Below are positions 17,328-25,799 of a DNA stretch of 64,000 nucleotides, piece after piece. Numbering within the stretch: position 1 is the first letter of the stretch; each line of letters starts with the position of its first letter. Origin of the DNA: an uncultured Alistipes sp. (GTDB lineage Bacteria > Bacteroidota > Bacteroidia > Bacteroidales > Rikenellaceae); assembly GCA_944320985.1 (NCBI GenBank), contig CALUJN010000048.1:35293-99292 (forward strand). The letters run 5' to 3'. The notes under the pieces were generated by a model, which did no database searches, was not told where the DNA came from, and saw only the letters and a program-made list of their open reading frames with translations. Both the position numbers and the translations under genes were made by a program.

Positions 17328-19172
17328 ATGAAACCAGTGATGAAACCTTTGTATTTGCTGATGTTTGCCGCCCTGGGTGCGGCGATGCCCGCCGTGGCGG
17401 GCGAGGAGGCTCCGGCCCCGCAGATTGTCAATGTGGACGACCGGGAGGGATTTTCTCTCGACGGTTTGTGGCGAAGCATTGTCGACCCCTATGAGAACGG
17501 CTATTACGACTATCGTCGCAAGCCGCTGAGCGACAAGGCGTCGTATTTTGCCGACGGCGATTTTGACAAGGACCGTACCAAGCTCTTCGAATACAATTTC
17601 AATACGGACCGTACGCTGCTCGTTCCCGGTGACTGGAATACGCAGCGCCCCCAACTCTACTATTATGAGGGTACGGTCTGGTATCGCCGCTTGTTCGACT
17701 ACCAGCCGCGTGCGGACCGCCGTACGTTCCTCTATTTCGGCGCCGCGAATTACGAAACGATCGTCGGACTGAACGGCCGCAAGATCGGCAAGCATGTGGG
17801 AGGATACACTCCCTTCAATTTCGAGATCACGGACCAGGTGGTCGCCGGGGAGAACTCGCTGGTGGTGAAGGTCGACAACAAGCGTCGGGCCGACGGGGTT
17901 CCGACGCTCAATTCCGACTGGTGGAATTACGGCGGCCTGACGCGCAGTGTGCGGATTATCGAGACTCCGCTGACCTTTATCCGCGACTATTACGTGCAGC
18001 TGAAGAAGGGAGATAACCGGACGATCTTCGGCTGGGTGCAGCTTGACGGTAAACAGGCCGAGCAGGATGTCGTGCTGGAGATTCCCGAACTGAAGATCTC
18101 TCGTAAACTCCGTACCGATGCCAAGGGCTATGCGGCATTTGAAGTGAAGGCTTCGCCGACCTACTGGTCTCCGGAGAATCCCAAACTCTACGACGTGAGG
18201 ATTGTCGCCGAGACGGATGCGGTGCATGACCGGATCGGTTTCCGCACCATCGAGACGAAGGGTACGAAGATCCTGCTCAACGGCAAGGAGATCTTCTGCC
18301 GGAGCGTTGCGATCCACGAGGAGATGCCTTACGGAACCAGTGGCCGAGCCTACAGCGAGGAGCAGGACCGCATTCTGTTGGGTTGGGCCAAGGAGATGGG
18401 CTGCAACTTCGTGCGTCTGGCTCACTATCCGCACAATGAGGCGATGGTTCGGGCCGCCGAGGAGATGGGGCTTCTGGTGTGGTCGGAGATTCCCGTTTAC
18501 TGGACGATCCAGTGGGAGAATCCCGAGACCTATGCCAATGCCGAGGCGCAGTTGACCGACATGATTACGCGGGACAAGAACCGTGCGAATGTCGTCGTGT
18601 GGTCGGTTGCCAACGAGACGCCGCACGGTGAAGCCCGTCTGGAGTTCCTGCGCAAACTCATCACCCATGCCCGGACGCTGGATCCGACGCGTCTGGTCAG
18701 CGCCGCCATGGAGAAGACCCAGGTGAAGCCGGGCCTTCTGACCGTGAAGGATGATTTGGCGGATCTGGTCGATCTGATCAGCTTTAACCAGTATGTCGGG
18801 TGGTACGACGGCACGTCGGAGAAGTGCGACCGGGTGAATTGGACGTTCGATATTGAGAAACCGGTCTTCATTTCGGAGTTCGGCGGCGGGGCGGTCTATG
18901 GACGTCACGGAGCCGTGACCGAGCGCTTTACCGAGGAGTATATGGAGGATCTCTACCGTCGCAGCGTGGCGATGTTCGAGCGGATGCCGGGTTTGGCCGG
19001 TGTTACGCCGTGGGTGCTGAAGGACTTCCGCTCGCCGCGGCGTCAGATGGTGGGCATCCAGGATGATTTCAACCGCAAGGGCCTCATCTCGGACCAGGGT
19101 GGCAAGAAGAAGGCCTTCTTCGTCATGCAGGAGTGGTACGGGAAGCTCAAGAAAGAGTATGAGGATAAATAA
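17328..19172 (+). CDS. Glycoside hydrolase family 2 enzyme, secreted (beta-galactosidase/beta-glucuronidase type)
   Basis: This is a 614-residue protein with a type I signal peptide ending AVAG. It has the GH2 order: a sugar-binding jelly-roll domain (about 40-210, with LLVPGDWNTQRP and YYEGTVWYRR), an immunoglobulin-like domain (about 215-305) and a TIM barrel (about 310-610). VANE supplies the acid/base Glu430 and ISEFGGG the nucleophile Glu517. The short length and NVRLAHYPHN-like segment favour the beta-glucuronidase/beta-galactosidase-like branch, but linkage and sugar are not decided by sequence alone. It is probably periplasmic and works with the GH3 upstream. Confidence 0.92.
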   Translation: MKPVMKPLYLLMFAALGAAMPAVAGEEAPAPQIVNVDDREGFSLDGLWRSIVDPYENGYYDYRRKPLSDKASYFADGDFDKDRTKLFEYNFNTDRTLLVPGDWNTQRPQLYYYEGTVWYRRLFDYQPRADRRTFLYFGAANYETIVGLNGRKIGKHVGGYTPFNFEITDQVVAGENSLVVKVDNKRRADGVPTLNSDWWNYGGLTRSVRIIETPLTFIRDYYVQLKKGDNRTIFGWVQLDGKQAEQDVVLEIPELKISRKLRTDAKGYAAFEVKASPTYWSPENPKLYDVRIVAETDAVHDRIGFRTIETKGTKILLNGKEIFCRSVAIHEEMPYGTSGRAYSEEQDRILLGWAKEMGCNFVRLAHYPHNEAMVRAAEEMGLLVWSEIPVYWTIQWENPETYANAEAQLTDMITRDKNRANVVVWSVANETPHGEARLEFLRKLITHARTLDPTRLVSAAMEKTQVKPGLLTVKDDLADLVDLISFNQYVGWYDGTSEKCDRVNWTFDIEKPVFISEFGGGAVYGRHGAVTERFTEEYMEDLYRRSVAMFERMPGLAGVTPWVLKDFRSPRRQMVGIQDDFNRKGLISDQGGKKKAFFVMQEWYGKLKKEYEDK

Positions 19173-19195
19173 TCCAGGGTCTGAATGATCGTGTG

Positions 19196-19230
19196 AAACG
19201 CTGTCCGGGAGGTGCTTCCGGACAGCGTTT
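19196..19230. terminator. Terminator-like hairpin after the GH2 gene
   Basis: A perfect 13-bp inverted repeat (aaacgctgtccgg / ccggacagcgttt) encloses a 9-base loop, 24 bases after the GH2 stop. Only three T residues follow directly, so it could also stabilise the mRNA 3' end. Confidence 0.75.
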
Positions 19231-19304
19231 CGTGCGATTTTCGCCCTTTGATTTCGTATTTGTGCCTAAAAATCGTATCTTGCATAACCGAACACCCTCT
19301 TTCC

Positions 19305-22300
19305 ATGTATAGGTTTTTCGTCATATTGTCGTTGCTCTGCTGTTGGAATCCGGGCTGTTTGCGGGTCGGCGCGGAACCTCCGCAGACGACAGTATTCCGG
19401 CATCTGGGCATCAGCGAAGGCTTCAAGCAGACCAATGTCACGGCGATGTACCAGGATGAGACGGGTACGATCTGGACGGCGGGAATCGGCGGCGTTTCGC
19501 GTTATCGAGGGCTTCTTCCCGAGGATTCGTTTCTGGAGCAGGATACCGTGGCGTTGTTGCAGCCGATGAACGTCCGCGGGATTTACGGCGAACAGCAGGG
19601 TCGCATCTATTTTTACCAGCTGCGGGACATTGTCGAATACGATATTCGCAAGGAGACCTTCCGGCAGCTCTTCACGGAGCAGCAGTTGGACGGACGGCAG
19701 ATCTCGGCCGTCTGCGTCCGTGACGGATGGGTCTATGCGGCGGCCGGAGACCGGATACTGATGGCGGGCCCGCACGATGAACGGCGCGAGTTGCTCTTAC
19801 CGGCGATGAGCGAGGTGTCGGCACTGGCCTTGCACTCGTCCGGGGATCTCTACGTGGGGACACTTTATTCGGGACTCTACCGGATTCGTGGAAGGGAGTC
19901 GGTTGAGCATCTCCTGCAAACGGGAAGCAAGATTATCTCTCTGTTCGAGGACAGTCGGCAGAACCTGTGGATCTGTACCCGCAGCGAAGGCCTCTACCGG
20001 CTCGATACGGAGGGTGAACTGCGCCGTTTCGCGCACGATCCGAACAATCGCAGCACCTTGGCGGACAATTACGTGCGTTGCATCTGCGAGGACAACGACG
20101 GCCGACTGTGGATCGGCATGATGTTCGGACTGGATTGCTACGATCCGCAGACGGACGCCTTCTACCACTTCGGTCGTTCGGACAATCCACTCTACGGGAT
20201 GCGCAATCTGACGGTCGAATGCATCATGAAGGATCGTCGCGGTGCCATCTGGTTCGGATCGTTCTATACGGGAGTCTCCTATTTCGATCCCGGTGAGGTG
20301 TTGTTTCATGCCATACCGCTCGAGGGTGGCGACACGACCTGGACCATTGTGGCGGATGTTACCTCCGACAAGCAGGGAAACCTGTGGGCCGGGACATCGG
20401 ACAAGGGTCTCTATTTTTACGACCGGACGCGGCGGCAGGGGCGTTTCTTCAATATGGAGAACAGCGCCATTCCGAGCGACAATGTGAAACGGGTCTGCTA
20501 CGATGCCCGGTATGATCGCCTGTGGCTGGGCATGTTCATGGGAGGAGTCTGCGTCTATGATATGGCTTCGGGCCGTTTCAGGGGGATTCCGATGATTGAC
20601 GAGAACGGTCGTTCGGAGAATACGGAGATCGTGCATGATCTGACGGTCAACGCCGGAATGCTCTACGCCGGGACCTATGCGGGCGTCTATCGCATCGACA
20701 TGCACAGTTGCCGTTCGGAGAAGATCCTCGATCTGGCCCGGGTCTTCAACGTCTTGGTTGATGACGAGCGGTTGTATGTCGTCACGGGCCAGACCCATTT
20801 TCGGGTCTACCGCCTTGACGCTTCGGGCCGTTACGAACCCGAGTTCAGCCAGATCATTCGCGGGAACATGATCACGTCGTTGTTTCGCGACAGTCGGGGA
20901 CGGGTCTGGATCGGGACGACACGCAGCGGTGCTTTGCTCTATGAGAAGGAGTCTCAAGGCTTCCGGCGATTTGACAAGGCCTCGTGCGGCCTTGAGAGTG
21001 ATCACGTGAGCTCGATCTCCGAGACTTCCGGCGGTTGGATGCTCCTCGGCACAAACGTGGGCCTGACGCTGCTCGATGTGGAGAGCGGTAAGAGTGAAAA
21101 CTACAATGCCCGAGGCGGTTTTCCGCTGCTGTCGCTTGAGAACGGCTGTCTGCGTCGCAGCGATGGCGGCGAGATTCTTTGCGGTGGGGTGGATGGTATT
21201 GTGGCCTTCGACGAACGGGAGGTGACGCACGACGAGAATACGCTTCAAATCTATTTTTCGTCGTTGGCTGTCAATGAACAGACCGTACATGCGGGAGATC
21301 ATACGGGGATTCTCAGCGAGGCGATGCCCTACACGAAGTCCATATCGCTCAGACATTGGCATAGCCTGGTCGATATCTATCTCGGAACGGACAACTCCTC
21401 GAATTTCAACGTTCTGGACTACCAGTACAAACTCGAGGGTTTCGACCAGACCTGGCGGACGCTCGACGGACGTGACATCCGCTACATGAATCTGCCTCCG
21501 GGCCGCTATACGCTGTCGGTCCGGAGCCGGCCCACGAAACTCCTGGGCGAGGAGGTACGCATCGATCTGGCGATCCGGGTCTATCCGCCCTTTTATGCGA
21601 GTGTGAGTGCCTATGTGCTCTACGTGTTGCTGATCATGGGTACGACGGCCCTTGTTTTCCGGGCCTATTACTCCCGCAAACAGCTGGAACAGTCGCTGGC
21701 CATGGAGCGGATGGAGAAGGAGCACCAGAAACAGGTCACGCAGTGGAAGCTGGTCTTCTTTACCAATATTTCGCATGAATTCCGTACGCCGTTGACATTG
21801 ATGCTCGGACAGTTGGACCTGATTGTCCGACAACGGATGCCCGAGGAGCTGCACAACTATCTGATGAGCGTCCGGCGCAATGCGTTGCGCCTGCGTGATC
21901 TGGTCAACGAACTGATCGATTTCCGCAAACAGGAACAGGGTTACTTGTCGCTGAAGGTCAGTTGTCAGGATCTGGTGGGTTATCTTCGTGACGTGTGCGA
22001 TGCCTTCACGGAGTATGCCCGTATCAAGGAGATTGACCTGAGCTATCGGCCCGCGATGGACCGTCTGCCCGTATGGTTTGATCCGGTTCAGTTGCAGAAG
22101 GTCTTTTACAACCTGATCAGCAATGCCTTCAAACATACGGACAGTGGCGGGCGGATCGATGTGACGCTGGACGCCTCGGACGGAAAGGCCGTGGTCCGGG
22201 TTTCCGATACCGGGCACGGAATCGATCCGCAGCTCTTCGATACGATTTTTGAGCGTTTCTACCATCACGACGACTCTTCGCGGGAAACGGGTGTCGGAAT

Positions 22301-23333
22301 CGGCCTGGCTCTTACAAAGGGCATTGTCGAGTTGCACGGCGGCCATATCGAAGTCAATAGCGAGGTCGGTGTGGGATCGACCTTCACGGTGACACTCTTC
22401 TGCAATCCGGATTTTTCGGGCCGTAGCAACGTGGAGGTCGTTGAGCGGCAGGAGTATGTGAAGCCGCAGCCCATTTCGGGATTCGTCCCGGTTGCCGAGC
22501 GGCTCCCGGAGTCGGACATGTTGCCGCGGCTGTTGGTTGTGGAGGATGACAGTGAGTTGCGTGAAATGTTCGGTTCGATCTTCTCCCAGTCATACCGTGT
22601 GACGTTGGCGGCCAACGGCGTGGAGGGGTTGCAGCGTGCCAGGGAGCTGCAGCCCGATCTGATCGTCAGCGATGTGTTGATGCCCGAAATGTCGGGTACG
22701 GAGATGTGTGCCGCCCTGAAGAGCGATTTTGCAACGTGCCATATCCCGATTATCCTGCTCACGGCCCTGAGCTCCTCCGAACAGCGCATTACGGGGCTTG
22801 AGAGCGGTGCGGACGATTATGTGACCAAGCCCTTCGACATGGATGTCCTGCTGGTCAAGTGTAACGGCATCGTGCGCAACCGGCGGTTGTTGCAGCGCAA
22901 ATTCCTGGAGGCACGTTCCGAGCCCGTGCAGGCGAAAAAGCTCTCCAGCAACTCGATCGACGAAGCGTTCGTCGCCAAGACCCTCAAGTTGATCGAGGAG
23001 CATCTCGACCGTGCCGAGTTGGGCGTTCCGTTGCTGTGCCGGGAGCTGGCGTTGAGTCGTACGGCGCTTTTCTCAAAGATCAAAGGGGTCTTTGGACAGA
23101 CGCCCGTAGAGTTGATTCAGAGCATTCGTTTGCGGGAGGCGGCACGGATGCTGTGCGAGAATCCAGAATTGAAGATCATCGAGGTGGCCGATCGCGTAGG
23201 AATCAATTCGCTGCAGTATTTCGGCAAACTCTTCAGAACCCATTTCGGTTGTACCCCTTCGGAATTCCGGACGCGCCGGGAGGGTGGGGATAACCCCCCC
23301 CCTTCCACCGGACATACCTCCTCCGCCGAATGA
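19305..23333 (+). CDS. Hybrid two-component system sensor kinase/response regulator (HTCS) with AraC-type DNA-binding domain
   Basis: This is a 1342-residue one-protein regulator. The ATG at 19305 is chosen because it begins the signal peptide MYRFFVILSLLCC. A periplasmic two-bladed propeller of Reg_prop repeats (W-x-G/A-T/S-x-x-G-L/V) fills about residues 25-680. A Y_Y_Y domain follows (about 690-760), then one membrane helix (about 765-788). The kinase part has NISHEFRTPL with His824 and an ATPase domain with NLISNAFKHT and GVGIGLAL. The receiver has Asp1123 in VSDVLMPEM, and an AraC-type HTH pair covers about 1230-1318. HTCS proteins bind an oligosaccharide and activate the adjacent glycan locus. 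A run of nine C residues (23294-23302) sits in the last codons. Confidence 0.96.
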   Translation: MYRFFVILSLLCCWNPGCLRVGAEPPQTTVFRHLGISEGFKQTNVTAMYQDETGTIWTAGIGGVSRYRGLLPEDSFLEQDTVALLQPMNVRGIYGEQQGRIYFYQLRDIVEYDIRKETFRQLFTEQQLDGRQISAVCVRDGWVYAAAGDRILMAGPHDERRELLLPAMSEVSALALHSSGDLYVGTLYSGLYRIRGRESVEHLLQTGSKIISLFEDSRQNLWICTRSEGLYRLDTEGELRRFAHDPNNRSTLADNYVRCICEDNDGRLWIGMMFGLDCYDPQTDAFYHFGRSDNPLYGMRNLTVECIMKDRRGAIWFGSFYTGVSYFDPGEVLFHAIPLEGGDTTWTIVADVTSDKQGNLWAGTSDKGLYFYDRTRRQGRFFNMENSAIPSDNVKRVCYDARYDRLWLGMFMGGVCVYDMASGRFRGIPMIDENGRSENTEIVHDLTVNAGMLYAGTYAGVYRIDMHSCRSEKILDLARVFNVLVDDERLYVVTGQTHFRVYRLDASGRYEPEFSQIIRGNMITSLFRDSRGRVWIGTTRSGALLYEKESQGFRRFDKASCGLESDHVSSISETSGGWMLLGTNVGLTLLDVESGKSENYNARGGFPLLSLENGCLRRSDGGEILCGGVDGIVAFDEREVTHDENTLQIYFSSLAVNEQTVHAGDHTGILSEAMPYTKSISLRHWHSLVDIYLGTDNSSNFNVLDYQYKLEGFDQTWRTLDGRDIRYMNLPPGRYTLSVRSRPTKLLGEEVRIDLAIRVYPPFYASVSAYVLYVLLIMGTTALVFRAYYSRKQLEQSLAMERMEKEHQKQVTQWKLVFFTNISHEFRTPLTLMLGQLDLIVRQRMPEELHNYLMSVRRNALRLRDLVNELIDFRKQEQGYLSLKVSCQDLVGYLRDVCDAFTEYARIKEIDLSYRPAMDRLPVWFDPVQLQKVFYNLISNAFKHTDSGGRIDVTLDASDGKAVVRVSDTGHGIDPQLFDTIFERFYHHDDSSRETGVGIGLALTKGIVELHGGHIEVNSEVGVGSTFTVTLFCNPDFSGRSNVEVVERQEYVKPQPISGFVPVAERLPESDMLPRLLVVEDDSELREMFGSIFSQSYRVTLAANGVEGLQRARELQPDLIVSDVLMPEMSGTEMCAALKSDFATCHIPIILLTALSSSEQRITGLESGADDYVTKPFDMDVLLVKCNGIVRNRRLLQRKFLEARSEPVQAKKLSSNSIDEAFVAKTLKLIEEHLDRAELGVPLLCRELALSRTALFSKIKGVFGQTPVELIQSIRLREAARMLCENPELKIIEVADRVGINSLQYFGKLFRTHFGCTPSEFRTRREGGDNPPPSTGHTSSAE
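23294..23302. repeat. Nine-C homopolymer in the 3' end of the HTCS gene
   Basis: Nine consecutive C residues fall inside codons ~1330-1333, after the HTH domain. A one-base slip would only change the last dozen or so residues. Confidence 0.9.
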
Positions 23334-23353
23334 CCGGAACGTTTCGTATAAAC

Positions 23354-23383
23354 AAAAAACCGACTTTTGAAAGTCGGTTTTTT
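23354..23383. terminator. Bidirectional terminator between the HTCS gene and gdhA
   Basis: An almost perfect hairpin (ccgactt / aagtcgg core) has an A-run on its left and a T-run on its right. It can therefore end transcription of the convergent HTCS and gdhA genes in both directions. Confidence 0.9.
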
Positions 23384-23420
23384 GTTGTTGCTTGTCGAGC
23401 CTTCTCGACGCCGGTGCAGA

Positions 23421-24776
23421 CTAAACGCAGCCCTGGGCCAGCATGGCGTTGGCTACCTTCATGAAGCCGCCGATGTTGGCACCCACCACGTAGTTGACAT
23501 ATCCGTCGGGTTCCGTACCGTATTGTACGCATACGTCGTGGATGTTCTTCATGATGGATTTCAGTTTGGCATCGACCTCTTCGGGGGTCCAGGTGATGCG
23601 CATCGAGTTCTGGGTCATCTCCAGACCCGAGGTGGCCACACCGCCCGCATTCGAGGCCTTGCCCGGGGAGTAGAGCAGCTTGTGCTGCTGGAAGATCTTG
23701 ATCGCTTCGGGCGTCGAGGGCATGTTGGCACCCTCGGCCACGCAGATGCAGCCGTTGTCCACCAGCATCTGGGCCTCGTCACCGTTCAGTTCGTTCTGTG
23801 TGGCGCACGGCATGGCGATGTCGCACTTCACGCCCCACGGACGCTCGCCCGGGTAGTAGGTGGCCGACGGGTAGTGTTCGGCGTACTCCTTGATCCGTCC
23901 ACGGAAGACGTTCTTGAGCTCCATGACATACTCCAGCTTCTCGGGGCTGATGCCTTCGGGATCGTAGATGTAACCCGACGAGTCGGAGAGCGTCACGACC
24001 TTGGCTCCCAGCTCCGTGGCCTTCATGCAGGCATATTGGGCGACGTTGCCCGAGCCGGAGATGCAGACCGTCTTGCCCTGGAACGAATCGCCGCGCGTGG
24101 CAAGCATCTCCTGGGCGAAGTAGCAGGTGCCGTATCCCGTAGCTTCGGGACGCAGCGGACTGCCGCCCCAGTCGCGGCCCTTTCCGGTGAGCGTTCCGGT
24201 GAATTCGTCGCGCAGCCGCTTGTATTGTCCGAACATGTAGCCGATTTCACGTCCTCCGACGCCGATATCGCCGGCCGGGACATCGGTATCCTGGCCGATG
24301 TGGCGCTGCAACTCGGTCATGAACGACTGGCAGAACTTCATCACCTCGTTGTCCGATTTGCCTTTGGGATTGAAGTCCGAACCTCCTTTGGCTCCACCCA
24401 TCGGAAGGGTCGTCAAGCTGTTCTTGAAGGTTTGTTCGAAGGCCAGGAACTTCAGAATCGAGAGGTTCACCGAGGGGTGGAAGCGGATACCTCCCTTGTA
24501 GGGACCGATGGCGCTGTTCATCTGGACACGATAGCCGCGGTTGATTTCGATTTCACCCTTGTCGTTGAGCCATGCTACGCGGAACATGATGACCCGTTCG
24601 GGTTCGGCGATACGTTCGAGAATCTTCATTTTCTGCAGAATCGGGCTGGCGACGATATGGGGTGCCAACGATTCGGCCACCTCGCGGACGGCCTGGTGGA
24701 ACTCCGGTTCACCCGGATTGCGGGCGATCAGCCGGGCCATGAAATCTTCGACATACTGTCGGGCTTGTTCGTTCAT
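23421..24776 (-). CDS. gdhA: NADP-type glutamate dehydrogenase
   Basis: This 451-residue enzyme interconverts 2-oxoglutarate plus ammonium and glutamate in the cytoplasm. It has the family's usual hexameric-type length. The substrate lysine lies in GPYKGGIRFH (Lys94) and the catalytic lysine in LPMGGAKGG (Lys130). The Rossmann dinucleotide motif is GSGNVAQ, preceded by GGSPLRPEATGYG, and the C-terminal EGANMP and SNAGGVATSGLEM segments are standard. The start gives the normal N-terminus MNEQARQYVEDFM. It stands alone, between the bidirectional terminator downstream and the terminator at 24945 upstream. In gut Bacteroidetes this is a main route of ammonia assimilation. Confidence 0.98.
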   Translation of the reverse strand: MNEQARQYVEDFMARLIARNPGEPEFHQAVREVAESLAPHIVASPILQKMKILERIAEPERVIMFRVAWLNDKGEIEINRGYRVQMNSAIGPYKGGIRFHPSVNLSILKFLAFEQTFKNSLTTLPMGGAKGGSDFNPKGKSDNEVMKFCQSFMTELQRHIGQDTDVPAGDIGVGGREIGYMFGQYKRLRDEFTGTLTGKGRDWGGSPLRPEATGYGTCYFAQEMLATRGDSFQGKTVCISGSGNVAQYACMKATELGAKVVTLSDSSGYIYDPEGISPEKLEYVMELKNVFRGRIKEYAEHYPSATYYPGERPWGVKCDIAMPCATQNELNGDEAQMLVDNGCICVAEGANMPSTPEAIKIFQQHKLLYSPGKASNAGGVATSGLEMTQNSMRITWTPEEVDAKLKSIMKNIHDVCVQYGTEPDGYVNYVVGANIGGFMKVANAMLAQGCV

Positions 24777-24944
24777 AGCGTTTCGATTTTAGAGGTTCTG
24801 GAATGATTTTCTGGCCTTAAAATTAATAAATCCGGGGCTATTTTGCAAGTTCTTTAAGAATTTCATAAAATATTTTACTTACGCCTGTCTCGCTTTTGCT
24901 TACGGTTTGCTTTTCTGCCGCCCGGCATATTTGCGAATCCGTAA

Positions 24945-24978
24945 TAAAAAATGACGGATTCGCCGTGAATCCGTCATG
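24945..24978 (-). terminator. Intrinsic terminator of the DUF4923 gene
   Basis: An 11-bp stem (atgacggattc / gaatccgtcat) has a GCCGT loop and, on the minus strand, a run of five to six T residues (A-run at 24945-24950). It ends the leftward gene at 25026 before the gdhA promoter region. Confidence 0.88.
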
Positions 24979-25025
24979 GAAAATTTTTTCAAAAAAATTG
25001 CATCTCTCCTCCCGGATTTGTACCG

Positions 25026-25622
25026 TTACTTTGAAAAAGCGAATCCGAGGTAGACGTTTTCGTATTTTTTGAGCAGCGAGACGATCGTTGAGAGCGAAGA
25101 GATCTGACTGCCGAGTTCTGTTGCGAAGTTCACCAGTTTCGTAACCGGAAAGAGCAGTTGCAGATCCGTTCCGCTGATGTAGGCATGTCCTTCGACGGAT
25201 CCCAGGTTGAGTTTTCCCTTGGCGAAGTGGAGCGTCACGACGTGGGTGTCCGGGGCGTATTCGTAGGTTCCTGCGAGTTCGTGTTTGCCGAGCAGGGCCG
25301 TAAAGGTGCTGTCGGCCTTTTCGAAGGTGAAACTTCCCGAACCCGACTCGATACCGGTCAGGGCATAGGCCTTTTCAAGCTTCTCCACAATGGTGGTTTC
25401 GAGAGCCGCAGCCCCGAGTTTCGAGGCGGTGTCCTCGCCCTCGAACTTCACGCCCGGACCGGTATAGTTCCAGGTCCCCGCAAGGGCGTATTGGGTGAGT
25501 TTGCCGTCGGTGGCTTCATCGACGGCCGAAGAGGCGATCTTTTTCAGAGCCTCTTTCCAGTCCTGTGCTGCGGCCGGAGCTGCCAGAAGCAGGATGACCG
25601 CCGAAAATAGGAGTTTTTTCAT
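25026..25622 (-). CDS. DUF4923-family secreted protein
   Basis: This 198-residue protein has a type I signal peptide (MKKLLFSAVILLLAAPAAAQ). The ATG at 25622 is preferred over one nine bases upstream because the AAAAGAG ribosome site is nine bases away from it and would abut the other. The mature part has a DWKEALKKIASSAVDEAT amphipathic N-terminal helix, then a lipocalin-like strand pattern (ALAGTWNYTGPGVKFEGED and SGSFTFEKADSTF). These match DUF4923, an uncharacterised Bacteroidales envelope family. No catalytic motif is seen. It is monocistronic, with a terminator downstream and a tandem-repeat region upstream. Confidence 0.82.
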   Translation of the reverse strand: MKKLLFSAVILLLAAPAAAQDWKEALKKIASSAVDEATDGKLTQYALAGTWNYTGPGVKFEGEDTASKLGAAALETTIVEKLEKAYALTGIESGSGSFTFEKADSTFTALLGKHELAGTYEYAPDTHVVTLHFAKGKLNLGSVEGHAYISGTDLQLLFPVTKLVNFATELGSQISSLSTIVSLLKKYENVYLGFAFSK

Positions 25623-25664
25623 GGTGTACATCTCTTTTACAGACGGGAGATCTTCCGATCCCCC

Positions 25665-25768
25665 GTTCGGGAAAATGTCAGTCCGCCGGTTTCCGGGTAA
25701 ATGTAAGCCCGTCGGGTCTCCGGGTAGCTGTCAGAGCGCCGGGTCTCCGGGGAAATGGCAGTCTGCCG
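25665..25768. repeat. Four imperfect 24-27-bp tandem repeats upstream of the DUF4923 gene
   Basis: Units begin at 25665, 25689, 25715 and 25742. Each has the form g-g-t-c/t-t-c-c-g-g-g-x-a-a-a-t-g-x-c-a-g-x-c-x-g-c-c-g, and a fragment of a fifth follows. They lie between nadE and the DUF4923 start and encode nothing evident. Confidence 0.75.
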
Positions 25769-25799
25769 GCTCTACGGCTTCGAGGCGTTCCGCCGCGGA

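Noticed and set aside
25665-25768. CRISPR array
   Set aside because: The units are directly adjacent without unique spacers and vary in sequence; no cas gene is near.
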